The notes beneath the pieces are model-generated. The model searched no databases and was not told where the DNA came from. It was given only the letters and a program-made list of their open reading frames with translations. Source: an uncultured Chlorobiaceae bacterium (GTDB lineage: Bacteria; Bacteroidota; Chlorobiia; Chlorobiales; Chlorobiaceae). Taken from it: a stretch of 64,000 bases of DNA. Below are positions 1 to 7,500 of the stretch, in pieces. Every line of letters starts with the position of its first letter. Positions within the stretch are counted from its first letter, which is position 1. The translations under genes were made by a program, and so were the position numbers. Location of the stretch: contig CAIRXW010000008.1 of NCBI GenBank assembly GCA_903882665.1, positions 1 to 64,000 on the forward strand, given 5' to 3'.

Positions 1-140
1 ATCATCCCTTTTCTAAAAATTATGGAATGATAAAAATAACAAGTTTTTTTCAAGTCGGTGACGACCAAAAACGTATCATAACTTGTTTTATTATTAGGCG
101 ATAAACAGTGTTAATTTTTTCAACAACCGGACACCAGTGA

Positions 141-1601
141 TCATTCTTATATCTTCTGTCAATAACTTTCTTTGTTATTGTTGGAAATGTTCTCGCATCG
201 GGATTGTTGGCTACTTATAAAGGAGGAGGAATTGTTGAAGGAATATATGGTGGAATAATAAATTGGGGCCTAAGAAAAAATGGCCCTAAGCTAGTCTTGA
301 TGTCAATTATATGTATAGTTTTTTTTATAGTATCAAAACCTAAATATTCCATCAATATTAGCCTTGTACTTTCAGTATTATTTTTTTCATATTTTTATGG
401 TGCTTCGATATTAAATATTGGTGGAACATTATCGTATTTAGTATTCTTGATAAGCGATAAGAGTTTTTTTGGGCAGCTATTTCTGTCAATTATACCCGCA
501 ATTTTAGAATCACTTCATGTGGGGATTGTTCTCCATTTTTTGTATAGTGAGTATTATCATAAGAACATAGCAAAAAAAATAAGGAAGAATGGCTTGATAT
601 TTTCTTCTATCTGTATAATAATCACAATCAATGTGGTTTATTTTATAATTCATAGTAATTCATATAATGCCGATATTTCATGGTATCTGGTGAATAATAT
701 TCTGTATGTTGGCGCAGGATGGGGTGTCGGTCTATATTTAGCCACACTGCTTGTTAGGAAAATAAATAATGCTATTGGTGAAGATGTTATAGGGCTTTCT
801 CCATGTCCGATGAATGAAGATGATCTATTGGTTTTAAGCAATTTAAATAAAATAGAGAGATCGAAACCAGCAGTCTTGGTGGTGGGCGCACATCCAGATG
901 ACATTGAAATAGGTGCCTATAACCTTATAAATAACGAAAACATAAATTTGTTTTATGTGACCCTAACTCATGGTGAACTAGGTGCGACTAAAAGTCGCGA
1001 TTCAAACTTATTTGAAATCTGCCTAGTGTGGAAACGTGTTATTGAATCTATTGAGAGCGCACGCGCATTGAATTCGTGCGATATTACTATAGCATCTCTT
1101 TATGATGGCCATTTATTTGAAAAAAAGGACGACATAATAAAAATAGTTAGAAATAAATTAAAAGAGATAAGGCGTTTAGGTATCAATGATGTTGTTGTAA
1201 TAAGTCACGGTACTTTTGATATGCATTCAGACCATATTTCTGTTGGGGAAGCTATCAGGTCTGCTGCAAGACCTAATGCAATTCTATTATACATGGTGAT
1301 AGATGTTTCTGCTCCTGATATGAATAAAGTGTTATCGAGAAAAGAAAACATATATTGTTCTATTGTAAATTACTCAAAATTTTCGCAGCATATGAATAGA
1401 TATTATGCTACTCAAATAAAAAGGGGAACTGTCAAACTATCTGAGACAAAAGATAATTATGAACAGTATTTTTTTCATGAAGGCGATTCATTATCAATGG
1501 GACAACAAGTAATGGAACTGTGTCAGATGAAGGAGTATTTAAATGGCCCTTGTGATGCCCAACAAGCGCATCCAGCGGACGCGCCAGAGTCGCGCCGCTG
1601 A
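141..1601 (+). CDS. Membrane protein fused to a PIG-L/LmbE-type deacetylase
   Basis: The C-terminal half is a PIG-L (LmbE-like) zinc deacetylase domain. It carries the metal-binding AHPDD motif near residue 230 (counted from TTG 204) and a distal HSDH motif about 115 residues later. PIG-L enzymes remove N-acetyl groups from amino sugars or related conjugates; the substrate here is unknown. The first 200 residues hold about five or six hydrophobic segments, so the enzyme domain is membrane-anchored, which is unusual because most relatives are soluble. No ATG start fits. The first usable start is TTG 204, but the frame stays open back to 141 and reads as hydrophobic, membrane-like sequence, so the 5' end may be truncated, frameshifted or use a rare start. 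The stop codon lies inside an attC-like site, as is common for integron cassette genes. The gene is AT-rich compared with the core genome. Confidence 0.65.
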   Translation, partial: SFLYLLSITFFVIVGNVLASGLLATYKGGGIVEGIYGGIINWGLRKNGPKLVLMSIICIVFFIVSKPKYSINISLVLSVLFFSYFYGASILNIGGTLSYLVFLISDKSFFGQLFLSIIPAILESLHVGIVLHFLYSEYYHKNIAKKIRKNGLIFSSICIIITINVVYFIIHSNSYNADISWYLVNNILYVGAGWGVGLYLATLLVRKINNAIGEDVIGLSPCPMNEDDLLVLSNLNKIERSKPAVLVVGAHPDDIEIGAYNLINNENINLFYVTLTHGELGATKSRDSNLFEICLVWKRVIESIESARALNSCDITIASLYDGHLFEKKDDIIKIVRNKLKEIRRLGINDVVVISHGTFDMHSDHISVGEAIRSAARPNAILLYMVIDVSAPDMNKVLSRKENIYCSIVNYSKFSQHMNRYYATQIKRGTVKLSETKDNYEQYFFHEGDSLSMGQQVMELCQMKEYLNGPCDAQQAHPADAPESRR

Positions 1602-1616
1602 AGCAAAATGTTAGAC
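1557..1616 (+). repeat. attC-like integron recombination site
   Basis: The site opens with GCCCAAC (fits the R'' consensus RYYYAAC) and closes with GTTAGAC (fits R' GTTRRRY), 60 bases in all. The middle folds as CAGCGG-A-CGCG paired with CGCGCCGCTG, a ten-base-pair stem with a single unpaired A. Such an extrahelical base on one arm is a hallmark of folded attC sites. The stop codon of the upstream gene lies inside it. No integrase gene is in the window. Confidence 0.7.
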
Positions 1617-1802
1617 TGAACGGTTTGTGCTTGCCGTATTTCAGCGATATCTTAACGATAGATAATAATGCAAACGGGAGCTACCGGCTCGACTTGTTGA
1701 AGGATGAACCGGAGCTGTAGTCAGCAGGTATCTCCGTTCATGCACAGAAAGGAATGGTTAGCTTTTTCTGATTCAGGCAGTTCAGTCTAAACAATGTTAG
1801 GA
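1610..1802. repeat. Non-coding spacer bounded by an inverted repeat; possible deleted attC
   Basis: GTTAGACTGAAC at 1610-1621 is repeated in inverted form, with one extra A, as GTTCAGTCTAAAC at 1780-1792. Three bases later comes GTTAGGA, close to an R' core. In a cassette the first bases pair with the R'' box of its own attC, so this arrangement fits a cassette whose attC lost its central part. No convincing reading frame lies between. Confidence 0.35.
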
Positions 1803-1809
1803 AGCAATA

Positions 1810-2112
1810 ATGTCGAAGGAAATTGATGACTTTATGAATAGCAAAATAAGAAGCCCGCGTCTCAACGACAAGCTATTCATCGAAGCTGATGATTGGAGGA
1901 TGAATGCATGCCTGAATATGTATCACGATCCAAGTGAGCTATATGTTGTTGGGTATAAAGAAGCGGCTGATTCACTTGTAGATTCAATTGCAAATCAAAA
2001 AGGAAGTGCCGATTCTTTAATCTTTCCTATTGTCTTTTTATATCGGCATTATATTGAAATTAGGCTTAAGTCATTGCTTCATGATGGAAGTTATGGGCAT
2101 AAAAAACAGTAA
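1810..2112 (+). CDS. Hypothetical protein, 100 residues, possibly truncated
   Basis: I do not recognise the family. The protein is soluble, mixed acidic/basic, and ends with a HEPN-like helical stretch (FLYRHYIEIRLKSLL) typical of the start of a longer helical domain. The end at GHKKQ therefore looks like a truncation after about 100 residues. It starts with ATG about 10 bases after a degenerate attC-like core, and the AAGCAATA leader is a weak ribosome site. Composition is AT-rich, like the neighbouring cassette-like genes. Confidence 0.45.
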   Translation: MSKEIDDFMNSKIRSPRLNDKLFIEADDWRMNACLNMYHDPSELYVVGYKEAADSLVDSIANQKGSADSLIFPIVFLYRHYIEIRLKSLLHDGSYGHKKQ

Positions 2113-2466
2113 TACTTTTGCTGATCCTTTTATATTGTCCTGTTTCAGTAATATCTTGCATGAGGATAAGAATTCATAAAAAATGACTGGATTATGAAAG
2201 GAAATTTGGTACAGCGGAGCTATAGTGATCGGTGTAGTGCTTGGTGGGTGCGCGAAGCGTCGGGGAGTTCTGGAGGATCTGCTTGACGCGACACTGCAAG
2301 GTTAAGCTTTCGTGGAAAGAACTCCAAATAGTGTCTTTTTTCCTGCTTTAATTAGTAAACTGAGTCGTTGTATGAGTAGGGTTGGTTACCAATTTAAAAT
2401 CAGCAGATTTTTTTTGCCGGTTGCAAGCCACTACATCTTTTGATAAATCATTTCGAAGACAGCATC
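2113..2466. other. Gene-free 354-base spacer with a repeated terminator-like block
   Basis: No convincing coding frame is seen. The segment holds an imperfect hairpin around 2268-2300 (GCGTC pairing with GACGC) followed by the block 2295-2364, which is duplicated at 2909-2978 after the next gene. GC content jumps locally around 2230-2300 compared with the flanks. Confidence 0.5.
2295..2364. repeat. Duplicated intergenic block, copy 1
   Basis: This 70-base block aligns without gaps to 2909-2978 with 49 identical positions by hand count. Both begin TGCAAGGTTA, both have a weak ACT/AGT hairpin followed by six Ts, and both end GTAAACTGA. The T-run after a stem suggests a terminator. The GGTTAAGC near its left end resembles an integron R' core (GTTAAGC), but no partner R'' box was found. 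Confidence 0.55.
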
Positions 2467-2838
2467 ATGAAAATTTTAACAATACTTGTCGTTTTACTTT
2501 CAATATCGCTTACCTCCTTTGCAGAATCCAAATGGATATTACTTCATAACGCCAAAGGAAATGGTGCAGACGTTTACTACGACAAACAATCAATAACAAA
2601 AATAAACGACAATGTTGTTGAGATTTATATTGCATTTGCAACAGCATATAACAAGCGTTGCCTTGAACAAATTCGGATAGATTGTAAAAATAAAAAAACC
2701 GCTATAGGCAAGTGTGATATATATATTGATGGCGCTAAAATTCAAAGTATGGATTATAGCAATGCTGGATGGATCTGGGATTCCCCAAACAACATTGTAG
2801 ATAAGAAACTTATAAGGCTTATTTGTAAAAAGAAATAA
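2467..2838 (+). CDS. Secreted surface-adhesin-E-like protein
   Basis: The start at ATG 2467 (MKILTILVVLL) is preferred over an upstream in-frame ATG at 2440 because it directly begins a classical signal peptide ending near SFAES. The mature part, about 100 residues, resembles the surface-adhesin protein E family: a W-I-L-L opening, a DVYYDKQSI strand, a Trp near the C-terminus and paired Cys residues. These are small extracytoplasmic proteins of unknown exact role. The gene is a stand-alone unit flanked by two copies of the same intergenic block, which suggests mobilisation as a cassette. Confidence 0.6.
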   Translation: MKILTILVVLLSISLTSFAESKWILLHNAKGNGADVYYDKQSITKINDNVVEIYIAFATAYNKRCLEQIRIDCKNKKTAIGKCDIYIDGAKIQSMDYSNAGWIWDSPNNIVDKKLIRLICKKK

Positions 2839-2908
2839 ATTTAAATAATTTTGGCTGCTCTTATACGGGCTTAGAGGACGAAGGAGTATAGCTAGGCGAT
2901 ATTGTTAT

Positions 2909-2978
2909 TGCAAGGTTATGCGTTTATGAAAAAACACTGGAGAAGTGTGTTTTTTCTTGTTATAATGTGTAAACTGAC
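2909..2978. repeat. Duplicated intergenic block, copy 2, with terminator
   Basis: This is the second copy of the 2295-2364 block (49 of 70 identical). Here the stem is stronger: AAAAACACT, a short loop, then AGTGTGTTTTTT, which is a convincing rho-independent terminator for the adhesin-like gene. GGTTATGC at its left end resembles Vibrio-type attC cores. Confidence 0.6.
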
Positions 2979-3047
2979 GACTTGCCCTCATTTCTTGAAC
3001 TGCTTATTTTTAGCTTACTGCTGCAAAAACCTATTTTTTTAAACTAA

Positions 3048-3497
3048 ATGAAATATTATGGCACAAGAAAAAGGTTGCTGTGTATGGATTCTTATAATAG
3101 CCTTAGGAATCGTACTCGGCGCGATTCTGATTTCATTAGTCTAAATTATATATTAATCGCGATTGCTATTTTAATATATGTTGCGAATAATCAAGTATTA
3201 AAGATTGTTTTTGATAATAAAATTATTCATGGACAGCTTAATGATGTATTAGGCATAATTGTTTTCCTTTCGTATGCGAATTTATTAATTATATACTTTG
3301 GTAAAAAATCATTACGAATTAATTCGCTTAAAAAAATCGCCATCTCAACTATAGTAGTTAGCCTATGGTGGGAATATATTACGCCATTTTATCATAAATC
3401 AACATCAGATCCCTATGATTTAGTTGCATACGGTATTGGATCACTTATTTATTTTGCAACAATAAAACGCCATGAAAAGTTAAAGCCTTATAAATGA
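3048..3497 (+). CDS. Small multi-pass membrane protein, unknown function
   Basis: Residues 32 onward hold three to four hydrophobic helices, including LIAIAILIYVANNQ and the segment around VVSLWWEYITPFY. The WEYITP...SDPYDLVAYGIGSLIY pattern recalls a family of uncharacterised small membrane proteins. The first 30 residues from ATG 3048 are basic and look like out-of-frame sequence, because a convincing 28-residue membrane peptide is encoded in another frame at 3058-3144. The true start may therefore be later (ATG 3084 is in frame), or the two are translationally coupled. Confidence 0.5.
   Translation: MKYYGTRKRLLCMDSYNSLRNRTRRDSDFISLNYILIAIAILIYVANNQVLKIVFDNKIIHGQLNDVLGIIVFLSYANLLIIYFGKKSLRINSLKKIAISTIVVSLWWEYITPFYHKSTSDPYDLVAYGIGSLIYFATIKRHEKLKPYK
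3058..3144 (+). CDS. Possible 28-residue membrane peptide overlapping the next gene
   Basis: ATG 3058 opens a short frame: a soluble head with two adjacent cysteines (MAQEKGCCVW), then a single hydrophobic helix (ILIIALGIVLGAILISLV) and a TAA stop. The residue pattern is typical of a real single-pass small protein, while the overlapping frame of the 3048 gene reads poorly in this stretch. The ribosome site is weak. Confidence 0.4.
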   Translation: MAQEKGCCVWILIIALGIVLGAILISLV

Positions 3498-3649
3498 ATA
3501 AGTAATAGGTTGTATTTATTTTGAATAAAATAGCAAGACATTATTAGTTTTAATATAATGAAACTTAAAGATATGCATATTTCTTTGATGCTTTTATACT
3601 TCGTATTCTTTTTTAGGCGGATCAATCAAATTAGTGTTAGTCTTAACGG

Positions 3650-4876
3650 ATGATACTTTTTCAGATACAAAAAATTGATTCTACGGTTCCGAAAGATATT
3701 GCCGAAAAAATTTCTGTTATCTGGGAGGAAGTGGTAAGTTCAATAGCTAAGGAAATGCTAACGTATGTAGCGTCTCGAGTAGGCGAGCCACACATAAATC
3801 TTCGTGAAGAAATGATACTTGAGCTGGCAAAGCTTAAATCCTTTATATCAGAAAAAGTTGTTTCCGATAGGATGAATGGTCGAACGATTGCGGAAATTGA
3901 TCCCCTAGAAGAACGGAACCAATGCTTTAGTGAGGCCGGTAAATGCAAAATATCGATAACAGCGAAAAACTATGCCGAGCATATTTGGATAAAGAAGTAT
4001 AAAGAACGATGGGAACCAAAAACAGAAGCAGCTCTGAAGAAAGATTTGGTAAGAAAAAAGACCAAGATTGTTCCACAGAGAGTCGAAGAAAATCATTTCA
4101 TTCCCAAATCATTTATTAAAAAATATTGGTCGGAAGACCAATTTATTTATAAAAGTATTAAGACTCCAAGCGGAGTGGAGCAAAAAATTCAAACACCTTC
4201 AGGGAGTTGGGGTTTCCAACCAAACCTTTATTCAGACTATTTGGAGGTCTACTTTGGCTTATTAGAAGGTGATGCGGCCAAGCCTATTCAAATGGTATTG
4301 AATATTGAGCCGTTAAATCGACCTCAACGTGAAGCTTTAATCGGATTTATCGTAATCCAACGGATAAGAAATCCGCATTTCATGGAATCTCTGGCGAGGT
4401 CAATGTACCCATTGATTGCTAATGAAGTTGGAGAAGATAAGGCTAACGATAGAATCTATATGCAGCGGGTCTATGAAACCCTGTATAGTCAGGGTGACTT
4501 CTATGCCAAATTAGCAGGGCCATTTTTTTATAGTCGCTGGGTGGTTATCCGTTCCGAAAAACCAGATTTTGTGTTGCCAGATGTATGTAACTTATTTGGT
4601 AACCATGAAGACAGGCAATACGTAGTTATGCCTCTAACTCCTACTGATTGTCTGATTATACTTCCAATTGCGGTGGATAAACCAAGAGTTGTGCCTTACT
4701 TCATTAAGGCGTCAGAATCCATGATCAAAGATATCTCGTACATGCTATATTGTGCGGCAAAAGAAGAGTTTTTGAGTTCGAGTGACGCATCTCTACATTT
4801 TGATAATGAGGAGCCTAATAATGTCATGCAGCGGATAATTTCGTCTCTCGCCAAAATTACCGCTGATGACTTATAG
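3650..4876 (+). CDS. DUF4238-like protein
   Basis: The central and C-terminal parts match the DUF4238 pattern: an N-H-F-I-P-K-S-F-I-K-K-Y entry near residue 148, an R-x-R-N-P-x-F motif near 245, and a terminal MPLTPTDCLIILP strand. DUF4238 proteins are about 250-350 residues, often found singly in mobile or accessory regions, and have no settled biochemical role. The first 140 residues here are an extra charged helical region. No signal peptide or membrane segment is seen. The protein is a lone cassette-like gene between unrelated neighbours, with AT-rich codon use. Confidence 0.6.
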   Translation: MILFQIQKIDSTVPKDIAEKISVIWEEVVSSIAKEMLTYVASRVGEPHINLREEMILELAKLKSFISEKVVSDRMNGRTIAEIDPLEERNQCFSEAGKCKISITAKNYAEHIWIKKYKERWEPKTEAALKKDLVRKKTKIVPQRVEENHFIPKSFIKKYWSEDQFIYKSIKTPSGVEQKIQTPSGSWGFQPNLYSDYLEVYFGLLEGDAAKPIQMVLNIEPLNRPQREALIGFIVIQRIRNPHFMESLARSMYPLIANEVGEDKANDRIYMQRVYETLYSQGDFYAKLAGPFFYSRWVVIRSEKPDFVLPDVCNLFGNHEDRQYVVMPLTPTDCLIILPIAVDKPRVVPYFIKASESMIKDISYMLYCAAKEEFLSSSDASLHFDNEEPNNVMQRIISSLAKITADDL

Positions 4877-4908
4877 TTATGTGTTAACTACAAAAATCGA
4901 GGCGGTTT

Positions 4909-5292
4909 ATGTACTACATAGTTGAAACCGGCAAATCATTCGACCAGGCGTCGGCAGACCTTGAATCAGCGGTTAAAAAACATGGGTTCGGTGTACTGCA
5001 TGTTCACGATTTGGGGAGCACGCTTCGCAGCAAAGGCATTGCCTTCGATGAGCAGTGCAAGGTTTTTGAAGTCTGCAATCCAGGGCAGGCTGCAAAAGTT
5101 CTGTCAATTGATATGCGCCTTAACATGGCGCTGCCGTGTCGTATCTCGGTGTTTACAGAAAAAGGCAAAACGAAAATTGGTCTTATTAAGCCAGTGCAGA
5201 TTCTTTCGTCTTTATCTCAGGATGCAGCGTTAGTTCAAGTTGCCAAAGAGGTCGAGGAGAAGACCATCCAGATGGTTGACGAAGCGAAATGA
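4909..5292 (+). CDS. DUF302 family protein
   Basis: The 127-residue protein matches the DUF302 fold: an opening Y-Y-I-V-E-T-x-K-S-F strand, a V-L-H-V-H-D-L segment, the F-x-V-C-N-P motif near residue 55, and the P-C-R-I-S-V-F strand. DUF302 proteins are small soluble alpha/beta proteins of unknown activity, sometimes linked to sulfur or metal handling. A GAGGCGG ribosome site sits seven bases before ATG 4909. The stop is followed after 12 bases by an attC-like site, so this gene and that site look like one complete integron cassette. Confidence 0.75.
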   Translation: MYYIVETGKSFDQASADLESAVKKHGFGVLHVHDLGSTLRSKGIAFDEQCKVFEVCNPGQAAKVLSIDMRLNMALPCRISVFTEKGKTKIGLIKPVQILSSLSQDAALVQVAKEVEEKTIQMVDEAK

Positions 5293-5304
5293 ATGCTCGT
5301 CACA

Positions 5305-5384
5305 TTACAACGCCATAAACACGGACGCATATTTGTTGCTTTTTCCGGTCGCCGCAAATGCGTCGGAGATGGTGGACGTTATAA
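5305..5384 (+). repeat. attC-like integron recombination site (longer type)
   Basis: The outer boxes TTACAAC and GTTATAA pair with each other, and an inner stem joins GACGCATATTTG to CAAATGCGTC, leaving two unpaired bases on one arm and a loop of about 19 bases. The length (80 bases), position right after a gene, and bulged stem fit a Vibrio-type attC. The outer boxes deviate from the strict consensus. Confidence 0.6.
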
Positions 5385-5408
5385 ATTAACAAATTACCTG
5401 GAATTGAT

Positions 5409-6113
5409 ATGGACACTTCAACAGTATTAAGCGCAATTGCAATTATTGTTTCCGTGGCTTCGGCATTGATTGCTTATAGTTTGCAAAAATCTGACAGTCA
5501 GCGATCAGCCAGAGAGCAGCTAAGTAAATCAGTAGCTGAGCTCATTAATTTGAACTCCAAGAACTATCATATATGGTCAATTGTACCAGAACATAGAAAC
5601 GCCACCTACTATCAGGAAATAAGTTCGATTTCGCAAATTGCGGCATCAATGACTCGTCAAGCTGTGTTTTTGGTTGATTCCTTCCCTGATATGGTAACCG
5701 ATGTTGATTGTGTTGCTATTGCCCAGGGACTGACACTTGTAGGAGACAATGTGCTGGCGGACAGCTATATGCAAAATGCGATATCGAAGTCTCCAAGCGA
5801 TTTTTACAGAATTATCAATCTTCGAGGGTATGCCGATTTTCTTTTCAGGCAAGGACGGCATGAGCCTGCCCGGGAAAAATATCAGGAAGCTGTAAAAATA
5901 TTTGATAATGATACTGATTTCAATAAAGCAACCAATGGCTATACCTATCAGATGTGGATGAATAGTGAATTCTATAGTGGATTTTCGACAGAATCGGAGC
6001 TGCACTACCAAAGAGCCCTTGGTATTTATAGTAGCATTTCAAATCAAATGATGAAGACATACAATATCAATAGCATCGGGCAGGCAAGGGCTGCTTTTCA
6101 GCCTCAAGGATAA
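5409..6113 (+). CDS. Membrane-anchored protein with TPR-like helical repeats
   Basis: One N-terminal hydrophobic helix (residues 5-25, IAIIVSVASALIAYSL) is followed by a soluble domain. Residues 105-175 contain paired helices with TPR-like spacing (DSYMQNAISKSPSD, then ADFLFRQGRHEPAREKYQEA). Function is unknown; TPRs usually mediate protein contacts. The gene begins 25 bases after the attC-like core at 5378, as expected for the next cassette in an array. No attC-like site was found after its stop. Confidence 0.55.
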   Translation: MDTSTVLSAIAIIVSVASALIAYSLQKSDSQRSAREQLSKSVAELINLNSKNYHIWSIVPEHRNATYYQEISSISQIAASMTRQAVFLVDSFPDMVTDVDCVAIAQGLTLVGDNVLADSYMQNAISKSPSDFYRIINLRGYADFLFRQGRHEPAREKYQEAVKIFDNDTDFNKATNGYTYQMWMNSEFYSGFSTESELHYQRALGIYSSISNQMMKTYNINSIGQARAAFQPQG

Positions 6114-6320
6114 GCGTGTTGAGACATGCCGATGAGACCGGGGGGCGCAGGCTTTGGGCCTCATGAAAAAATGTGTAAATTTTGCTGGCAAGTACTCTTC
6201 AGGCGTATGAGGCCTGAAAATGCTGGAACACCTTTAGCAGCAAATTTGTTAAAGCATTTATATTCAAATCGATAAGTCTTTTTCTTTTTTGTGATAACCG
6301 TACCCCATCGGGGGGAAAAT

Positions 6321-6584
6321 ATGAAACAATCAGTTCCAGTCTCATCGTCATATACCGTCAATGATATCAGTACAGCGGAGGCATTTTATCGGGTCTTTTG
6401 TGCGTTACCAAAAAAAGATCGTATGGCTGTTGCTGGCTATATTTTTCAGGATACGGAGGTTCGACATAACCTGGAGTTAACTGAAATTCCCAATGATCAG
6501 ACAATCAAAAGTTTTGCTGAAGATAAATCGCGTATGCCAGTATTTACGACAGTTAAGTCGTTACGTGAGGACTTGTTATCGTGA
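6321..6584 (+). CDS. Antitoxin of a YafQ-type toxin-antitoxin pair
   Basis: The start at ATG 6321 is chosen because GGGGGGAAA lies just before it; the frame extends upstream to 6291. The 87-residue protein has the pattern of antitoxins paired with YafQ-like toxins: a helical N-terminal part (F-Y-R-V-F-C-A-L-P-K-K-D-R) and a C-terminal toxin-binding tail (P-N-D-Q-T-I-K-S-F-A-E-D-K-S-R-M-P-V-F). Its stop overlaps the toxin start codon by one base (TGATG), which indicates coupled translation. The antitoxin itself looks intact. Confidence 0.7.
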   Translation: MKQSVPVSSSYTVNDISTAEAFYRVFCALPKKDRMAVAGYIFQDTEVRHNLELTEIPNDQTIKSFAEDKSRMPVFTTVKSLREDLLS

Positions 6585-6916
6585 TGTATCCGATTCGTAG
6601 AACCACCCGGTTTAAAAAAGATATCAAGCGTGTGCTGAAACGGGGAAAAGATCTTGAACAGCTACTAACCGTTGTCCAGAATCTTGCCGAAGGAGAGTCA
6701 CTGGATGCAGTTTATCTCGATCATCCCTTGAAAGGCCAATATCATGGAAAACGTGATTGTCATTTGGAACCAGATTGGATCTTGATTTATGCATTTGAGG
6801 ATCAGGATTTAGTGCTGTATCGTACTGATTTCATGCTGATTTGTTCAGATAATCGGAGAAGAATAATTTATGCAGTATCAATTTTAGCCAGCAGATCTGG
6901 TAAGTCTGCTTCGTAA
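6584..6916 (+). pseudogene. YafQ-like mRNA interferase toxin, frameshifted at the 3' end
   Basis: The RelE/YafQ fold is clear: R-F-K-K-D-I-K near the start, D-H-P-L-K-G near residue 47, and C-H-L-E-P-D-W-I-L-I-Y near residue 60. In YafQ the two His residues and Asp-Trp of these motifs, plus a terminal His and Phe, make up the active site. The normal ending (R-T-G-T-H-A-D-L-F) is broken: after CGTACT at 6821-6826 one base is missing, and H-A-D-L-F-R-stop continues in another frame at 6832-6852. The main frame runs on with unrelated residues to 6916. The toxin thus loses its terminal catalytic His and Phe and is probably inactive, unless a sequencing error or frameshifting restores it. Confidence 0.7.
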
Positions 6917-7161
6917 CCCCAACCTCGCCAACCTGATGCGGCGCATTGACTATATCGAAAAGATGGGCACAGGTGTGATGCGCATGCAAAAACTGTTGGC
7001 GGAGCCAGGTCTTGGAGCCTCTGAAGTATGAGTTCTCCGGCTTTGTGCGGGCAGTGTTTCAGCGCAATCCGGTTGCCGAGCAAGCTACCCAAGAAACCGC
7101 CCAAAAGACTACCCAAGAAAAAATCCTGGCGATGATGCTTGACAGGTTGGTTTACGGAAAA
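6910..7161 (+). pseudogene. Decayed C-terminal fragment of an AlbA/HATPase-type ATP-binding regulator
   Basis: The plus strand encodes L-L-R-N-P-N-L-A-N-L-M-R-R-I-D-Y-I-E-K-M-G-T-G, the hallmark C-terminal helix of the divergent-AAA plus HATPase_c_4 proteins (often labelled RecG-like or transcriptional regulators). Near 7015 the frame shifts by one base and resumes as K-Y-E-F-S-G-F-V-R-A-V-F-Q-R-N, the next conserved strand, then a T-Q-E-rich linker to TAG 7161. The N-terminal ATPase and AlbA parts are missing. It is a remnant, adjacent to the damaged toxin. Confidence 0.7.
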
Positions 7162-7175
7162 TAGAGAGTCTCCAA

Positions 7176-7487
7176 TCAGTGGGGAAGCATCCCTGCCACC
7201 TCTTTTTTGGAAGTTTTGAGGGCAAGCAGCGATTTTACAAGCAGATCAATTGATACGGCCGGATCGCCAGCTTCCATTTTTGCAACGCGGGATTGGCTTG
7301 AATGGATCATTCTTGCAAAATCTTTTTGAGTCAATCGGAGTGACTGACGGCGTTCTTTAAGATTCTGGCTCAAGGAGAGTTTTAATTCTATGAATTCAGT
7401 CTCTTCCTGGCTGAGTTCCAGGAATTCATCAACGCTTCCGATTTTCCACCCCGAAGCCTCAAGTTTCATTTGTTTTTCCTTGTTCAT
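7176..7487 (-). CDS. XRE-family antitoxin (HigA-like)
   Basis: The start at 7487 (MNKEKQMKLEAS) gives a 103-residue protein. The middle and C-terminal part contain a Cro/C1 helix-turn-helix (L-K-E-R-R-Q-S-L-R-L-T-Q-K-D-F-A-R-M, then S-S-Q-S-R-V-A-K-M-E-A-G). Antitoxins of this kind bind the toxin and repress their own operon. The order toxin first, antitoxin second on the minus strand is the HigBA order. The toxin stop lies just within the upstream part of this gene's leader, so the two are one transcript. Confidence 0.75.
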   Translation of the reverse strand: MNKEKQMKLEASGWKIGSVDEFLELSQEETEFIELKLSLSQNLKERRQSLRLTQKDFARMIHSSQSRVAKMEAGDPAVSIDLLVKSLLALKTSKKEVAGMLPH

Positions 7488-7500
7488 AACGATCTGTTGA

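Noticed and set aside
35-110. Possible third attC-like site near the left edge (AATAACAAG ... AACTTGTTTTATTATTAGGC)
   Set aside because: An imperfect inverted repeat is present but the core boxes do not fit the consensus (ATTAGGC instead of GTTRRRY) and AT-rich DNA makes chance pairing likely.
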